This document shows positions 7,064 through 15,554 of a stretch of DNA of 35,748 nucleotides, piece after piece. The notes under the pieces were generated by a model. It had not been told where the DNA came from. It ran no database searches and saw only the letters and a list, made by a program, of their open reading frames with translations. Origin of the DNA: an uncultured Clostridium sp. (GTDB lineage Bacteria > Bacillota > Clostridia > Lachnospirales > Lachnospiraceae); assembly GCA_945917985.1 (NCBI GenBank), contig CAMEIH010000027.1, positions 1 to 35,748 on the forward strand, in the 5' to 3' direction. The stretch's first letter is position 1. Every line of letters begins with the position of its first letter. Made by a program: the position numbers and the translations under genes.

Positions 7064-8761
7064 TTACATCTCTTCCGGACATTCCATTCCCAACAAACCA
7101 CACGCCTCACGCAACACCTTCTGCACGGAATCTACCAAAAGCAATCGTGCCATTTTCTCTTTTTCACCGGCTTGTAAAATAGAGCAGTCATGGTAAAACT
7201 TGTTAAATGCAGTCGCCAATGCTATCACATACCTTGCCACTACAGAAGGTTCGTATTTTTCAGCCGCATTCATAATCGCATCCTCATACCCGCCTAAGAT
7301 TTTTACTACATTATACGACACATCATCCGTCAAAACCGTATAATCTATTCCTTGGGTTTCAACCGCTTTTCCATATTTGCGCAACACGCTCTTTGCACGG
7401 GCATACGTATACTGCGCATATGGACCCGTTGTACCGTCAAAATTCAGAACCTCTTTCCAGGAGAAATCTACATTCTTAATTCTTTGATTAAACAAATCAT
7501 GGAAAATAATTGCGCCAACACCAACTATCTTAGCAATTTCTTCCTTACTGTTTAAAGAAGGATTTTTCTCGATAATGGCATTGTATGCACGCTCTATTGC
7601 CTCTTGTAAAATATCTTCCGCATAAATGATATTTCCGTTCCTTGTAGAAAGCTTTTCTCCCTCCAGACTTACTAAACCGTACGGAACATGAACCAATCCA
7701 TCAGCCCAATCATATCCCATCACCTCAATCGCCTTGAAAATCTGTTTGAAATGAAGCGACTGCTCCAATCCGGTTACATACAAACATTTTTCAAAATGAT
7801 ATTGCTCCTTACGATACAATATTGCAGCAATATCCCGGGAATGATAAATGGAACCTCCATCGCTTTTTGTAATGAGACACGGAGGCATATGATACTCTTC
7901 CAAATCAATTACTTGTGCGCCCTGACTTTCTGCCAATAGACCTTTTTCCTTTAATTCTTCAACTAACGCAGGCACTTTGTCACGGTAAAAACACTCTCCT
8001 AGATAGGAATCAAATGATATTCCCAGCAAATCGTAGACACGTTCAAATTCAATCATGCTAATTTCTTTAAACCAGTTCCAAATTTTCAGTGCCTCCGGAT
8101 CATTTTGTTCCATTTTCACAAACCATTCCCGTGCCTCTACGATTAGTTCCTCATTATTTTCCGATTCCGTATTAAACTTCACATAAATACGCAGTAATTC
8201 TTCAATACCTTTCTCTTCTACCAGTTCCTCGCTGCTCCATAGTTTATATGCAACAATCAATTTGCCAAACTGTGTTCCCCAGTCTCCCAGATGATTGATG
8301 CGAACCACATCATATCCCAATTTCTGATAAATCTTATACAGCGAATTTCCGATAACAGTAGTCCGCAAATGACCAACATGGAAGTTCTTAGCAATGTTAG
8401 GCGAGGAATAGTCCATACAAATCGTTTTTCCCACGCCGCATTGAGATACACCACTATTTTCTTTCTGTAACATCTCAAGGCACTTCTTAACAAACAAATC
8501 CCGTTTCAAGTAAATATTGCAATATGCCCCTACATTCTCCGCTTTTTCAATCCCCAATGTACTTTTCTGTTCATTCAATTTTTCTACCAGTTCTAATGCA
8601 ATCTGCATTGGATTCCTATGCATTTTCTTTGCCATCGCAAAACAAGGTATCGCATAATCACCCATTTTATCTTCCGGGGGAATCTCTACCAGTTTCAACA
8701 ACTCTTCTTCAGACATATCCACCAATACCTCTGATAAATACTGACAAATTTTCTTTTTCAT
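7064..8761 (-). CDS. argS: Arginyl-tRNA synthetase
   Basis: Class I synthetase charging tRNA-Arg in the cytoplasm. The start at 8761 (MKKKICQYLSEVLVD) follows GGAGG by five bases and gives 565 residues, normal for the family. The N-terminal Add1 domain is followed by the HIGH motif as HVGHLRTT, the KMSKS loop as EKLSTRNG (a common ArgS variant), and a C-terminal anticodon-binding domain ending in REACGLLGMECPEEM. The gene appears richer in A+T than the atp operon, and a diverged argS tail lies at 5725-5800, so it may have been acquired. It is preceded by a long leader with an arginine-rich peptide and a terminator (8799-8985). Confidence 0.97.
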   Translation of the reverse strand: MKKKICQYLSEVLVDMSEEELLKLVEIPPEDKMGDYAIPCFAMAKKMHRNPMQIALELVEKLNEQKSTLGIEKAENVGAYCNIYLKRDLFVKKCLEMLQKENSGVSQCGVGKTICMDYSSPNIAKNFHVGHLRTTVIGNSLYKIYQKLGYDVVRINHLGDWGTQFGKLIVAYKLWSSEELVEEKGIEELLRIYVKFNTESENNEELIVEAREWFVKMEQNDPEALKIWNWFKEISMIEFERVYDLLGISFDSYLGECFYRDKVPALVEELKEKGLLAESQGAQVIDLEEYHMPPCLITKSDGGSIYHSRDIAAILYRKEQYHFEKCLYVTGLEQSLHFKQIFKAIEVMGYDWADGLVHVPYGLVSLEGEKLSTRNGNIIYAEDILQEAIERAYNAIIEKNPSLNSKEEIAKIVGVGAIIFHDLFNQRIKNVDFSWKEVLNFDGTTGPYAQYTYARAKSVLRKYGKAVETQGIDYTVLTDDVSYNVVKILGGYEDAIMNAAEKYEPSVVARYVIALATAFNKFYHDCSILQAGEKEKMARLLLVDSVQKVLREACGLLGMECPEEM

Positions 8762-8798
8762 GATAACCTCCATTGATTTTAATTATTTTTAAATAGAT

Positions 8799-8849
8799 AA
8801 AAAAAGAACCGCAATGGAATTAGTCTTTCGCTAAAACTATTACGGTTCT
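8799..8849 (-). terminator. Intrinsic terminator in the argS leader (attenuator)
   Basis: On the minus strand AGAACCGTAAT and ATTCCATTGCGGTTCT form the outer stem, with AGTTTTAGC and GACTAATT pairing inside, followed by seven T (8799-8805). It lies 38 bases before the argS start codon, with no gene between, so readthrough is required for argS expression from the promoter at 9017-9045. Confidence 0.85.
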
Positions 8850-8944
8850 GTATCTACAACATTTATAAACAGCAACCGCACGGAAACAAGACGTACATCT
8901 CTTGCAACCATGCGGAAAGCAATGATTACAAGAGCTTACGTCTT
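8841..8944 (-). promoter_or_regulatory. Alternative RNA pairings in the argS leader
   Basis: Three mutually interfering pairings are visible. The arginine-codon region (8929-8944) is complementary to 8887-8904 (AAGACGT and CTCTTG both match). CCGCATGG (8908-8915) pairs with CCGTGCGG (8877-8884). The same TGCGGTT (8874-8880) can pair with AACCGTA (8841-8847), which is the 5' arm of the terminator. This is the architecture of ribosome-controlled transcription attenuation. No T-box sequence (a GGTGGNACCGCG-like stretch) is present. The exact order of switching was not computed. Confidence 0.65.
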
Positions 8945-8985
8945 CTTTCTCTGCGTCTTAAACTGTTCATATAAAGTGTGTTCAT
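8926..8985 (-). CDS. Arginine-rich leader peptide of argS
   Basis: Short frame coding for MNTLYMNSLRRRERRRKLL and stop. Six arginines stand in two groups of three, using AGA, CGC, AGA and AGA, AGA, CGT. GAGG lies nine bases before the ATG at 8985. An in-frame ATG at 8970 and one at 9000 are alternatives. The codons sit between the promoter and the terminator of argS, in the position of control codons in amino acid attenuators, so ribosome stalling when charged tRNA-Arg is scarce would be the signal. The peptide itself probably has no other role. Confidence 0.75.
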   Translation of the reverse strand: MNTLYMNSLRRRERRRKLL

Positions 8986-9016
8986 ATTTTTTATCCTCAT
9001 AAATTTGATAGTTTGG

Positions 9017-9045
9017 AATATAGCATATAAGACAGACATTGGCAA
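9017..9045 (-). promoter_or_regulatory. argS promoter
   Basis: Minus strand TTGCCA (9040-9045), 17 bases, TATATT (9017-9022), with TG before the -10 (extended -10). It gives a leader of about 250 nt before argS. Confidence 0.7.
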
Positions 9046-9105
9046 TACTTTTTATAATATTACTGATTTATAATCTTTACCGAATTTACAGTTTTTTGAT
9101 CCGGA

Positions 9106-10713
9106 TTATTCCACAACACTCAAATCTTTCTTTCCACTTACAATAAATCCTATGTCCTTTGCACTTTCTCCTGCAGCAATACTGCCATTATAGTTCTTAC
9201 AGGTAATGTGCAGCGTACTGCCGTTCACATTGTATTCTCCGTTCCATCCGTCTGAAAGTGCAAAGTCACCGTTAAAGGGCAGATCAATTTCCCACCTGTC
9301 GCAATTACTGTCTGAGGTATTTTCAATTGTCAGATCATATTGGTAAAATGATTTTCCCTCCGACTCCCAACTGTTTTTTATCTGCACTTTCACAGAAAGT
9401 GAATCACTGTTCAGTTCTGCCACCAAATCATTAGAAGCTGTGTCACTGTCCTGTTTTCCCTCATTTCCGGTAAGCTCCACATCCCCTTTTCCGGTAAGCA
9501 TGTGATAAAGCCATTTGCCGGAAGCGCTCAAATCGCTCTCCGAGAACCCGGACACCTTCTTGCAACTGCTGTTAAATATCGCAGAGGTCTCATTTTTGTT
9601 GGAAATATTCCATGCCACATAACTGACACCATATTCATCCATAGATTTGATCCATTGCTCTGCCTGGTATTCATCTATTGCACCGTTTCCGCTGGCATCA
9701 CAGATCCCATACTCAGACACAAAAATCGGCAATCCGTCATCGATGGCAGACTTCATGTTGTCTCTCAGCCAATCGGTATGGGTAGCGGCATAAAAATGCA
9801 GAGTATACATGATATTATCATAGCCGGTAATGGGATCTGCTGCAGCCTGATCCACCCCCTGAGACCAGTTAGGGGTTCCCACCAGAATGATTCCGTCATC
9901 ATCATTGGCCCTTATCGTTTCAATCACCGGAACGGCATAGGACTTGATATCACTCCAGCTTGTCCCGCCGTTTGGTTCATTACAGATTTCATAAATTACA
10001 TTGTTATAGTCCTTATATTCCCCGGACATTTCATCAAAAAATTTCTTAGCTTCTTCAAGGTAGGTGTTTGGATTATTGTCCGACAGGATATGCCAATCGA
10101 TAATGACATACATATCCTGATTTGTAGCATATTCCACGCCGTTTCGAACCAGGGTTTTCAAGTTCTCCCTGTTACCGTCTGTACAATATCCGCCACTCTC
10201 TGCAGTATACAGGGCAAGCCGGATCACATTCACATTCCATTCTTCACGGAATTGCCGAAAGCACTCCTCATTGACATAGTCAGGGAACCAGGCAAGACCA
10301 TGTGTACTAAGCCCTCTAAGTTGGACGGGATTTCCGTTACCATCCAAAAGCCGGGTACCCTCCACATGCAGGACACCTGCTGTTTCCGGTGTTACCGGCT
10401 CATCTTTCGATGTCGCCTGCCCAGCCTTTGAGGAATCCTGCTTTCCATGTGACTCTGTATCGCTTTCTCCTGCAAGATTTTCGACTTGTTCGGTGGATGG
10501 GGATGGGCTGGCTGAAGCATCTGTTGTTTTTGCTTCCGAAATATCCGATATTTCTTCTGTTTTCGTTGTTTCAACAGATTCTGCAGAACCCATCGCTTGC
10601 TCTCCGCCCGTTTCTTCCGGTGTACCTGAAGCTGTTTCCCTGCCACACCCCTGCAAAACCAGAACTCCTGCTAACATTATGGCGCATGCCGTTACTATCC
10701 GTCTTCCTCCCAT
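9106..10713 (-). CDS. Lipoprotein GH5 endoglucanase with C-terminal CBM2-like domain
   Basis: Secreted, membrane-tethered glycoside hydrolase family 5 enzyme, probably acting on cellulose or related beta-glucans. The start at 10713 (MGGRRIVTACAIMLAG) follows GGGAGG by five bases and gives 535 residues. The signal peptide ends in the lipobox LQGC (C23). A Ser/Thr/Glu-rich linker follows to about residue 110. The catalytic domain spans about 113-400 with acid/base Glu in CNEPNGG (E246) and nucleophile Glu in VSEYGI (E334). The last 100 residues form a beta-sandwich with WEIDLPFNG and SDGWNGEYNV, resembling cellulose-binding CBM2. It stands between argS and the exonuclease gene and is probably transcribed alone. 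Confidence 0.92.
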   Translation of the reverse strand: MGGRRIVTACAIMLAGVLVLQGCGRETASGTPEETGGEQAMGSAESVETTKTEEISDISEAKTTDASASPSPSTEQVENLAGESDTESHGKQDSSKAGQATSKDEPVTPETAGVLHVEGTRLLDGNGNPVQLRGLSTHGLAWFPDYVNEECFRQFREEWNVNVIRLALYTAESGGYCTDGNRENLKTLVRNGVEYATNQDMYVIIDWHILSDNNPNTYLEEAKKFFDEMSGEYKDYNNVIYEICNEPNGGTSWSDIKSYAVPVIETIRANDDDGIILVGTPNWSQGVDQAAADPITGYDNIMYTLHFYAATHTDWLRDNMKSAIDDGLPIFVSEYGICDASGNGAIDEYQAEQWIKSMDEYGVSYVAWNISNKNETSAIFNSSCKKVSGFSESDLSASGKWLYHMLTGKGDVELTGNEGKQDSDTASNDLVAELNSDSLSVKVQIKNSWESEGKSFYQYDLTIENTSDSNCDRWEIDLPFNGDFALSDGWNGEYNVNGSTLHITCKNYNGSIAAGESAKDIGFIVSGKKDLSVVE

Positions 10714-10758
10714 AAAAACCTCCCTATATAGCAACTGTGTGTTCCTCTATATTATCTT

Positions 10759-11454
10759 TCAATTCCTTACATTTCTGGTATACCGGCATCCCGGAAAACC
10801 GCTGCAGCCGTAGAACATGCCAAACCTTCCCTTCCGCAGAACAAGCTCGCAGCCACAGTAAGGACAACACAGTTCCTTCTCTGTCTCCTGCTCCTCACCC
10901 TTCTTTGCCTCCATCAGCTTTCCAAGCTCCTCATAGCAGACCTGATTCATCATGCAGTCAAACAGGGCCCGGTGTGCGCCCTCGGTCTGCATCTGAAAAT
11001 GTGCCGCCACATCCGTCAGCTTGTGATGGGAAAGCTCCGGCAGATATCTTCTCGCCAGATATAATGTATCGATATAATCGTTCCGCACTTCTTTACCAAG
11101 AAAGCGATAAGCGGCATCGTATACAAAATTGGTATCAAAGGTATGAATATTGTGTCCCACCAGCACATTGTCCTCGATAAAAGAAAGGAATCCTTCCATG
11201 GCAGTTCCGATATCCGGTGCATCCTTCACCATCTCATCGGTGATCCCGTTCACCGCCGTTGCTCCCGCCGGAATATGCCTTCCCGGATTTACCATCGTGG
11301 AGAATTCCTCCACAATTTCGTGATTTCTGACCTTAACCGCAGATATCTCGATAATCTCATCTCTCTCCTGATTGATCCCCGTGGTTTCCAGGTCAAACAC
11401 CACGTAATCCGCCATATATCTGCTCAATCTTTTTCCTTTGTTTCTCTGCACCAT
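10759..11454 (-). CDS. DnaQ/PolC-type 3'-5' exonuclease with topoisomerase zinc finger
   Basis: DEDD-family exonuclease. The start at 11454 (MVQRNKGKRLSRYMADYVVF) gives 231 residues. ExoI is VFDLETTG, ExoII is VGHNIHTFDTNFV, ExoIII is HRALFDCMMN with the catalytic His and Asp. After a linker rich in Glu/Lys the C-terminus is a four-cysteine finger (CPYCGCEL, then YGCSGFPGCRY) as found at the ends of topoisomerase I. The fusion suggests single-stranded DNA binding and a repair role. Stand-alone epsilon-like proteins of this type are common in clostridia. Promoter TTGACC-N17-TATTAT at 11510-11538 lies in the left arm of palindrome copy 2. Confidence 0.9.
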   Translation of the reverse strand: MVQRNKGKRLSRYMADYVVFDLETTGINQERDEIIEISAVKVRNHEIVEEFSTMVNPGRHIPAGATAVNGITDEMVKDAPDIGTAMEGFLSFIEDNVLVGHNIHTFDTNFVYDAAYRFLGKEVRNDYIDTLYLARRYLPELSHHKLTDVAAHFQMQTEGAHRALFDCMMNQVCYEELGKLMEAKKGEEQETEKELCCPYCGCELVLRKGRFGMFYGCSGFPGCRYTRNVRN

Positions 11455-11509
11455 TTTTATGCCCTTACCCTGCCTTGTTATCTTGACCACATACGTTAAT
11501 CCATTTATA

Positions 11510-11538
11510 ATAATACCATAGCATGATGTCAGGGTCAA
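11510..11538 (-). promoter_or_regulatory. Outward promoter in left arm of palindrome copy 2 (exonuclease gene)
   Basis: Minus strand TTGACC (11533-11538), 17 bases, TATTAT (11510-11515), about 55 bases before the exonuclease start. Confidence 0.55.
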
Positions 11539-11759
11539 AAGATCTCATAAATCTTCTGTTTTGTCATGATATACAAAAATCAATTGACGGCGATTTAGTG
11601 CACGGAGGAAATGAGACTCACAAAAACGTGGAAGTCTATGCTGAACACGTTTTTGTTCTCTGAGGCTCATTGGAACGTATCGTGCACATGAGCCGAAAAA
11701 TGATTTTTGCATACTATGACAAATCAATATTTTTAGGATCTTTTGACCTTGACATCATG
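11522..11759. repeat. Palindromic element, copy 2
   Basis: Outer arms pair over about 65 bases: CATGATGTCAGGGTCAAAAG at the left with the complement of CTTTTGACCTTGACATCATG at the right, then TTGTCAT with ATGACAA, and CAAAAATCA with TGATTTTTG. The core 11589-11695 is 87 percent identical to the core of copy 1. In the apical stem this copy has AAAAACGTG/CACGTTTTT where copy 1 has AAAACCGTG/CACGGTTTT, a compensatory change. The loop (GAAG, then TGCTGAA) is nearly constant. It fills the space between the divergent exonuclease and chemoreceptor genes. Confidence 0.8.
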
Positions 11760-11771
11760 GTTCTGTACAAA
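11743..11771 (+). promoter_or_regulatory. Outward promoter-like sequence in right arm of palindrome copy 2 (chemoreceptor)
   Basis: TTGACC (11743-11748), 17 bases, TACAAA (11766-11771). The -35 is the mirror image of the exonuclease -35 in the other arm. A weak -10 makes this tentative. Confidence 0.4.
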
Positions 11772-11813
11772 AAAGAATGTATATCTAAACAAAAGAAGGG
11801 GGCTTATCTTTTC

Positions 11814-13904
11814 ATGAAATCAATCAGAGCAAAAATCACGGCGGCAATCGTTATCTGTTCTCTGATTTCTGCCACACTCATCAGTCTTATGAGCATTTCC
11901 GATTCCAGAGACATGTCAAATACGCATGCCGAGAAGGAGCTTACACTTTCCTGCCAGCGTACAGGCGAAGAAATCAATGCTCTTATTTCCCGCGTCGAAC
12001 AGTCAGTAGATACCTTAAGTGCTATTGCTTTACAGCAGATGGATTTTCCTAAATTTAAAAGTAGTGATTTCTATGAAGTACAATACACCAACAGTCTGCT
12101 GGACGACTTTTTAACATTTTCCGAAAATACAGAAGGAGCTATTTCTTCTTACATACGCTATAATCCCGACTTTACAAATCCTACATCCGGTATTTTTTAT
12201 AACCGTGCAGATACTTCTTCTGACTTTGTACCTATCCAGCCTACAGATTTCAGCATGTATGAAAAGGATGATTATGCTCATGTTGGCTGGTATTATATCC
12301 CTGTTGAAAACGGAGCTCCTATCTGGATGGATCCCTATCTGAATGAAAATATCAATGTCTATATGGTCTCCTATGTGGTTCCCCTTTTCTATGAAGACGG
12401 AACTTCCATCGGTATTCTCGGAATGGACATCGATTTTGGTCAGCTGACCTCTCTTGCAGACGAGCTGACAGCCTTTGACTCCGGCTACGCCTTTCTCTTA
12501 TGTCCCGAAGGCAATGTGCTGTATCACAAAGAGCTTGAGGTTGGAACCGACCTGACCACCTACAATGACGGTGAACTGTCCTCCATTAAGGAATTTGTGA
12601 CGAATCCCGACAACGAGGGAAATATTCTGGAATATACCTATCAGGGTGTGAGCAAAAATCTGACTTATACAGAGCTTGGCAACGGCATGAAGCTTGTTCT
12701 CTGTGTTCCCGTAAAAGAAATCAAAGCGGATGCAGATGTCTTGTCAGCCAAGATATTCGGCTCGCTCCTTATCGGAATTCTTATTTCCGTTGTTCTAGGT
12801 ATTTTCATCGGCGGCACCATTGCAAAGCCTGTGAAAAAAATCACCGCGGTGATCAAGCAGACCTCCCGGCTGGATTTCAAAGAATCCTCCGATATCGGAA
12901 AGCTTATCCGCAAAAAGGATGAAACCGGCGTGATGGCTCAGGCTGTCAGCGAAATGCAGCAGGTTCTCAGAGAACTGATCGGCAATATGACGCAGATCAA
13001 AGATAATCTTCTTCATAATATGGCACGGTTAGACGATGTCATGAAAGAGAATAATTTGATCTCCGAGGATAATTCCGCCACCACCCAGGAGCTTGCCGCA
13101 GGCATGGAAGAAACCACCGCAAGCACCACCATGATCGTTGAGAATATCAATGCCATTCAGGATAATGTGAGCGGCATCCGTGATCTGTCGGAAAAGGAGC
13201 AGACTGCTTCAAAAGCCATCATGGAACGCGCCAGAAAGCTTCGTGATAACACCACAGCTTCCAGTGATAAGACGATGCATATCTATGCTTCCATGAAGGA
13301 ACGGACTCAGGAAGCCATTGAAAAATCAAAGGTGGTTGCCAAGATCAACGAATTGACAGAAAACATCCGTGAAATCTCATCCCAGACCAATCTGTTGGCC
13401 TTAAACGCAAATATTGAGGCAGCAAGAGCCGGTGAAGCCGGAAGAGGCTTTGCCGTTGTAGCCACGGAAATCGGCTCTCTGGCAAACCAGACCTTCCAGA
13501 CCGTTGATGGTATCAATGAAATTGTGGGCGAGGTAAATGATGCCGTTGCCAACATGACAGACTGTATTCAGGTGATTATGCAATTCCTCGAGGAAACAGT
13601 GGTTGTTGATTACAGTTCCTTCTGTGAGGTTGGCGAAACCTACGAAGCGGATGCAGACGACTTCCATCAGTCCATGCAGCAGGTTTACAATGAAATTGCT
13701 GATTTGAATACCAGGATCAATGACATTGCAAAGACGATTGAAAATGTGAACACCACAATTTCTGAGTCCACGGAAGGTGTCAATCTGATCGCCGAGAAAT
13801 CCACCGAGGCAGTGACCAAGACTCAGGAAGGTTATGATCACCTTCGCGAGAGTGAGGAAAGCCTTGAGACACTGAAAAATCTGATTGAGAAATTTGATAT
13901 TTAG
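11814..13904 (+). CDS. Methyl-accepting chemotaxis protein
   Basis: Transmembrane chemoreceptor, 696 residues from the ATG at 11814 (GGGGG ten bases upstream; the frame is open earlier but only through the palindrome). A first membrane helix at about 6-30, an extracellular Cache-type sensor domain to about 310 (with [17 protein letters not shown]), a second helix [18 protein letters not shown] at about 313-336, a HAMP linker, and a cytoplasmic coiled coil. The highly conserved tip is [20 protein letters not shown] followed by AVVATEI at about residues 525-550. The ligand cannot be told. It ends with a clear terminator. It implies a chemotaxis pathway elsewhere in the genome. Confidence 0.95.
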   Translation: MKSIRAKITAAIVICSLISATLISLMSISDSRDMSNTHAEKELTLSCQRTGEEINALISRVEQSVDTLSAIALQQMDFPKFKSSDFYEVQYTNSLLDDFLTFSENTEGAISSYIRYNPDFTNPTSGIFYNRADTSSDFVPIQPTDFSMYEKDDYAHVGWYYIPVENGAPIWMDPYLNENINVYMVSYVVPLFYEDGTSIGILGMDIDFGQLTSLADELTAFDSGYAFLLCPEGNVLYHKELEVGTDLTTYNDGELSSIKEFVTNPDNEGNILEYTYQGVSKNLTYTELGNGMKLVLCVPVKEIKADADVLSAKIFGSLLIGILISVVLGIFIGGTIAKPVKKITAVIKQTSRLDFKESSDIGKLIRKKDETGVMAQAVSEMQQVLRELIGNMTQIKDNLLHNMARLDDVMKENNLISEDNSATTQELAAGMEETTASTTMIVENINAIQDNVSGIRDLSEKEQTASKAIMERARKLRDNTTASSDKTMHIYASMKERTQEAIEKSKVVAKINELTENIREISSQTNLLALNANIEAARAGEAGRGFAVVATEIGSLANQTFQTVDGINEIVGEVNDAVANMTDCIQVIMQFLEETVVVDYSSFCEVGETYEADADDFHQSMQQVYNEIADLNTRINDIAKTIENVNTTISESTEGVNLIAEKSTEAVTKTQEGYDHLRESEESLETLKNLIEKFDI

Positions 13905-13921
13905 TCGATACGGATAATGAG

Positions 13922-13952
13922 AAACAGACAGTTTCCGAGCTGTCTGTTTTTT
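13922..13952 (+). terminator. Terminator of the chemoreceptor gene
   Basis: AACAGACAG and CTGTCTGTT form a 9-bp stem with an 8-base loop, followed by six T, 15 bases after the stop codon. Confidence 0.9.
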
Positions 13953-13971
13953 CTATGTTTACACTTCGTTC

Positions 13972-13999
13972 TTGACATTCCTCTTAATTTCCGTATAAT
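13972..13999 (+). promoter_or_regulatory. queT promoter
   Basis: TTGACA (13972-13977), 16 bases, TATAAT (13994-13999). The predicted transcript starts near 14006, about 105 nt before the queT start. Confidence 0.75.
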
Positions 14000-14005
14000 A
14001 AACCT

Positions 14006-14110
14006 TTGGGAAATTTTCCAAACAGCATTTCCCAATCCCGGTCAGTTCGAGACCTTCCTGACCGAACCGCATTATGCGAAGAAAAAAACAAAACTAAAGG
14101 AGAAAAGAAA
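14006..14110 (+). promoter_or_regulatory. Structured leader of queT, possible preQ1-type riboswitch
   Basis: Three successive stems are visible: GGGAAAT/ATTTCCC (around 14008-14036), CGGTCAG/CTGACCG (around 14039-14066) and CGCA/TGCG (around 14069-14079), then an A-rich stretch leading into AAAGGAG, the ribosome binding site. CCTT in the loop of the second hairpin could pair with AAGG of that site. PreQ1 riboswitches are known upstream of queT genes, and the class II layout has stems followed by a small hairpin and AAAGGAG. The sequence does not match the class I consensus, and I cannot confirm any class. Confidence 0.4.
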
Positions 14111-14605
14111 ATGAATCAGAAAAAAGACAAACATGTATTGCTGCTTGTTCAGGCAGCAATGATCGCTGCGCTCTACGTAGTGCTCACCTTTATCGCCAAC
14201 GCACTTGGGCTTGCCAGTCAGGCCATCCAGGTTCGCTTTTCCGAGGCACTTACCATTCTGCCTTACTTCACCCCTGCTGCCGTACCGGGATTGTTTATCG
14301 GATGTTTATTGTCCAATATCTTGACAGGCTGTGCCCTTCCCGATATTGTTTTCGGTTCCCTGGCAACTCTGGTGGCTGCCATTTTAACCAGAAAGCTTCG
14401 TAAAAATAAATGGATGGCGCCGCTGCCTCCTATTGCAGCAAACGCCATCGTTGTTCCCTTTGTTCTGCTTTATGCCTATGGAGTAGGCCCCCTGTGGTTT
14501 ACCTTCCTCACCGTGACTGCCGGAGAGATCATTTCCTGCGGCGTCCTTGGCATGCTTCTGCTCTTTGCTCTGCAGAAATACGCCGGTCGTCTCTTTTCGG
14601 AGTGA
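14111..14605 (+). CDS. queT: Queuosine precursor transporter QueT (ECF S component)
   Basis: Substrate-binding membrane subunit of an energy-coupling factor transporter, taking up a queuosine precursor such as preQ1 or queuine; the shared ECF ATPase module would be encoded elsewhere. The start at 14111 follows AAAGGAG by seven bases and gives 164 residues, normal for the family. There are five to six hydrophobic helices. Typical QueT stretches are QVRFSEALTILPYFTPAAVP, GCLLSNILTGCALPDIVFGS and TAGEIISCGVLGM. It has its own promoter and a folded leader. It converges on the XRE regulator gene, 14 bases from its stop. Confidence 0.93.
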   Translation: MNQKKDKHVLLLVQAAMIAALYVVLTFIANALGLASQAIQVRFSEALTILPYFTPAAVPGLFIGCLLSNILTGCALPDIVFGSLATLVAAILTRKLRKNKWMAPLPPIAANAIVVPFVLLYAYGVGPLWFTFLTVTAGEIISCGVLGMLLLFALQKYAGRLFSE

Positions 14606-14619
14606 CGCAGCTTAGATAA

Positions 14620-15438
14620 TCATCTATCCTCGTAGATTTCTTCCTCGTCATCCTGCTTTCTATGTCTTCGAAAAAGGTCTTTCAGATAGTTTACCAATGC
14701 ATAGTAAAGCGGTATGGTGAGGAAGACCACCCATCCCGGGTGCCAGAGGAACCGGAAAATCCCCAGACACAGGAAAATAAGTGTTGCCAGTACCGGATAA
14801 GCAAACTCGCCGGCATCTCTCTTTTCGATGGCATCGATAAGAGAATGCCAGATGGGCACAAGGAAAAACAAAAGCCAGCCCGGATGCCATGCATTCCACA
14901 CACAGCCTATAATAATATATGCCACCAATATAATAAGAATAATGGGAAAGTGCGCATGGTGGGAAAACCACTCCTTATCCTTTCTCTCCCCGTTCACATA
15001 GACACCGTTCTTATCAATATGGACATTGTCCCCCTTCTTCTTGTCATCTACATGGATACCGTCCCAGCCTACATGAACCTCGCCGTCCTTATCCTTTACA
15101 TGCACGCCTCCAAACCCCACATGCACATACTCATCCTTATCACTATAGGAATTTGACGCTCCTTCATCAAAACCCTGTTCTCCTTCGCAGGCACCTCCCA
15201 TTCTGTCCTCCTCATAAGAAGAAACAGGAATTTCATCCTCTGTCTTTAACAGGTCATCTAAAGACACACCGTAAAGTCTTGCCAGTAAAATTAAATTATC
15301 CGTATCGGGCGATGCCTCCGCTCTCTCCCATTTGCTCACAGCCTGTCTGCTGATTCCAAGCTTAGCTGCCAGTGCCTCCTGGGAAAGATTGTTTTTCTTT
15401 CTCAGTTCCACTAATCTGTTCGCGATTTCAATATTCAT
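14620..15438 (-). CDS. XRE-family membrane-associated regulator with VHVG repeats
   Basis: 272 residues. The N-terminal Cro/C1-type helix-turn-helix is at about 5-60 (LSQEALAAKLGISRQAVSKW). After an acidic linker come three to four short repeats of the form VHVGxxGxHVxD (about 100-155), probably beta hairpins. The last 100 residues have three to four hydrophobic helices (HAHFPIILIILVAYIIIGCV and others) and a charged tail. This arrangement occurs in clostridial regulators thought to sense envelope or membrane conditions. The target is unknown; self-control is likely but no operator was identified. The repeat section is unusual and its role unknown. Confidence 0.85.
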   Translation of the reverse strand: MNIEIANRLVELRKKNNLSQEALAAKLGISRQAVSKWERAEASPDTDNLILLARLYGVSLDDLLKTEDEIPVSSYEEDRMGGACEGEQGFDEGASNSYSDKDEYVHVGFGGVHVKDKDGEVHVGWDGIHVDDKKKGDNVHIDKNGVYVNGERKDKEWFSHHAHFPIILIILVAYIIIGCVWNAWHPGWLLFFLVPIWHSLIDAIEKRDAGEFAYPVLATLIFLCLGIFRFLWHPGWVVFLTIPLYYALVNYLKDLFRRHRKQDDEEEIYEDR

Positions 15439-15554
15439 TTCTTATTCTCCTCATAAAAATTCTTTGAGCCGCCTCATGAACAAATTGAACCATTTTCCAG
15501 CCGGTTGCACCACCAATTCTGGTTTGAAAATGTGGCAACTTTTGGTTGCGAATC

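Noticed and set aside
7064..8761. argS as part of a resistance cassette
   Set aside because: No resistance gene or inhibitor biosynthesis gene is adjacent; only the relic supports replacement.
8799..9010. T-box riboswitch upstream of argS
   Set aside because: No T-box sequence or specifier-loop layout is visible, and the region contains the arginine-rich frame.
9502..10431. A 309-codon plus-strand frame opposite the GH5 gene
   Set aside because: It lies entirely antisense to a gene with catalytic motifs, shows no domain and no binding site.
11670..11813. An earlier start for the chemoreceptor at 11670
   Set aside because: It would run through the palindrome arm and the promoter, adds 48 residues with no family match, and the ATG at 11814 has a better binding site and directly precedes the first membrane helix.
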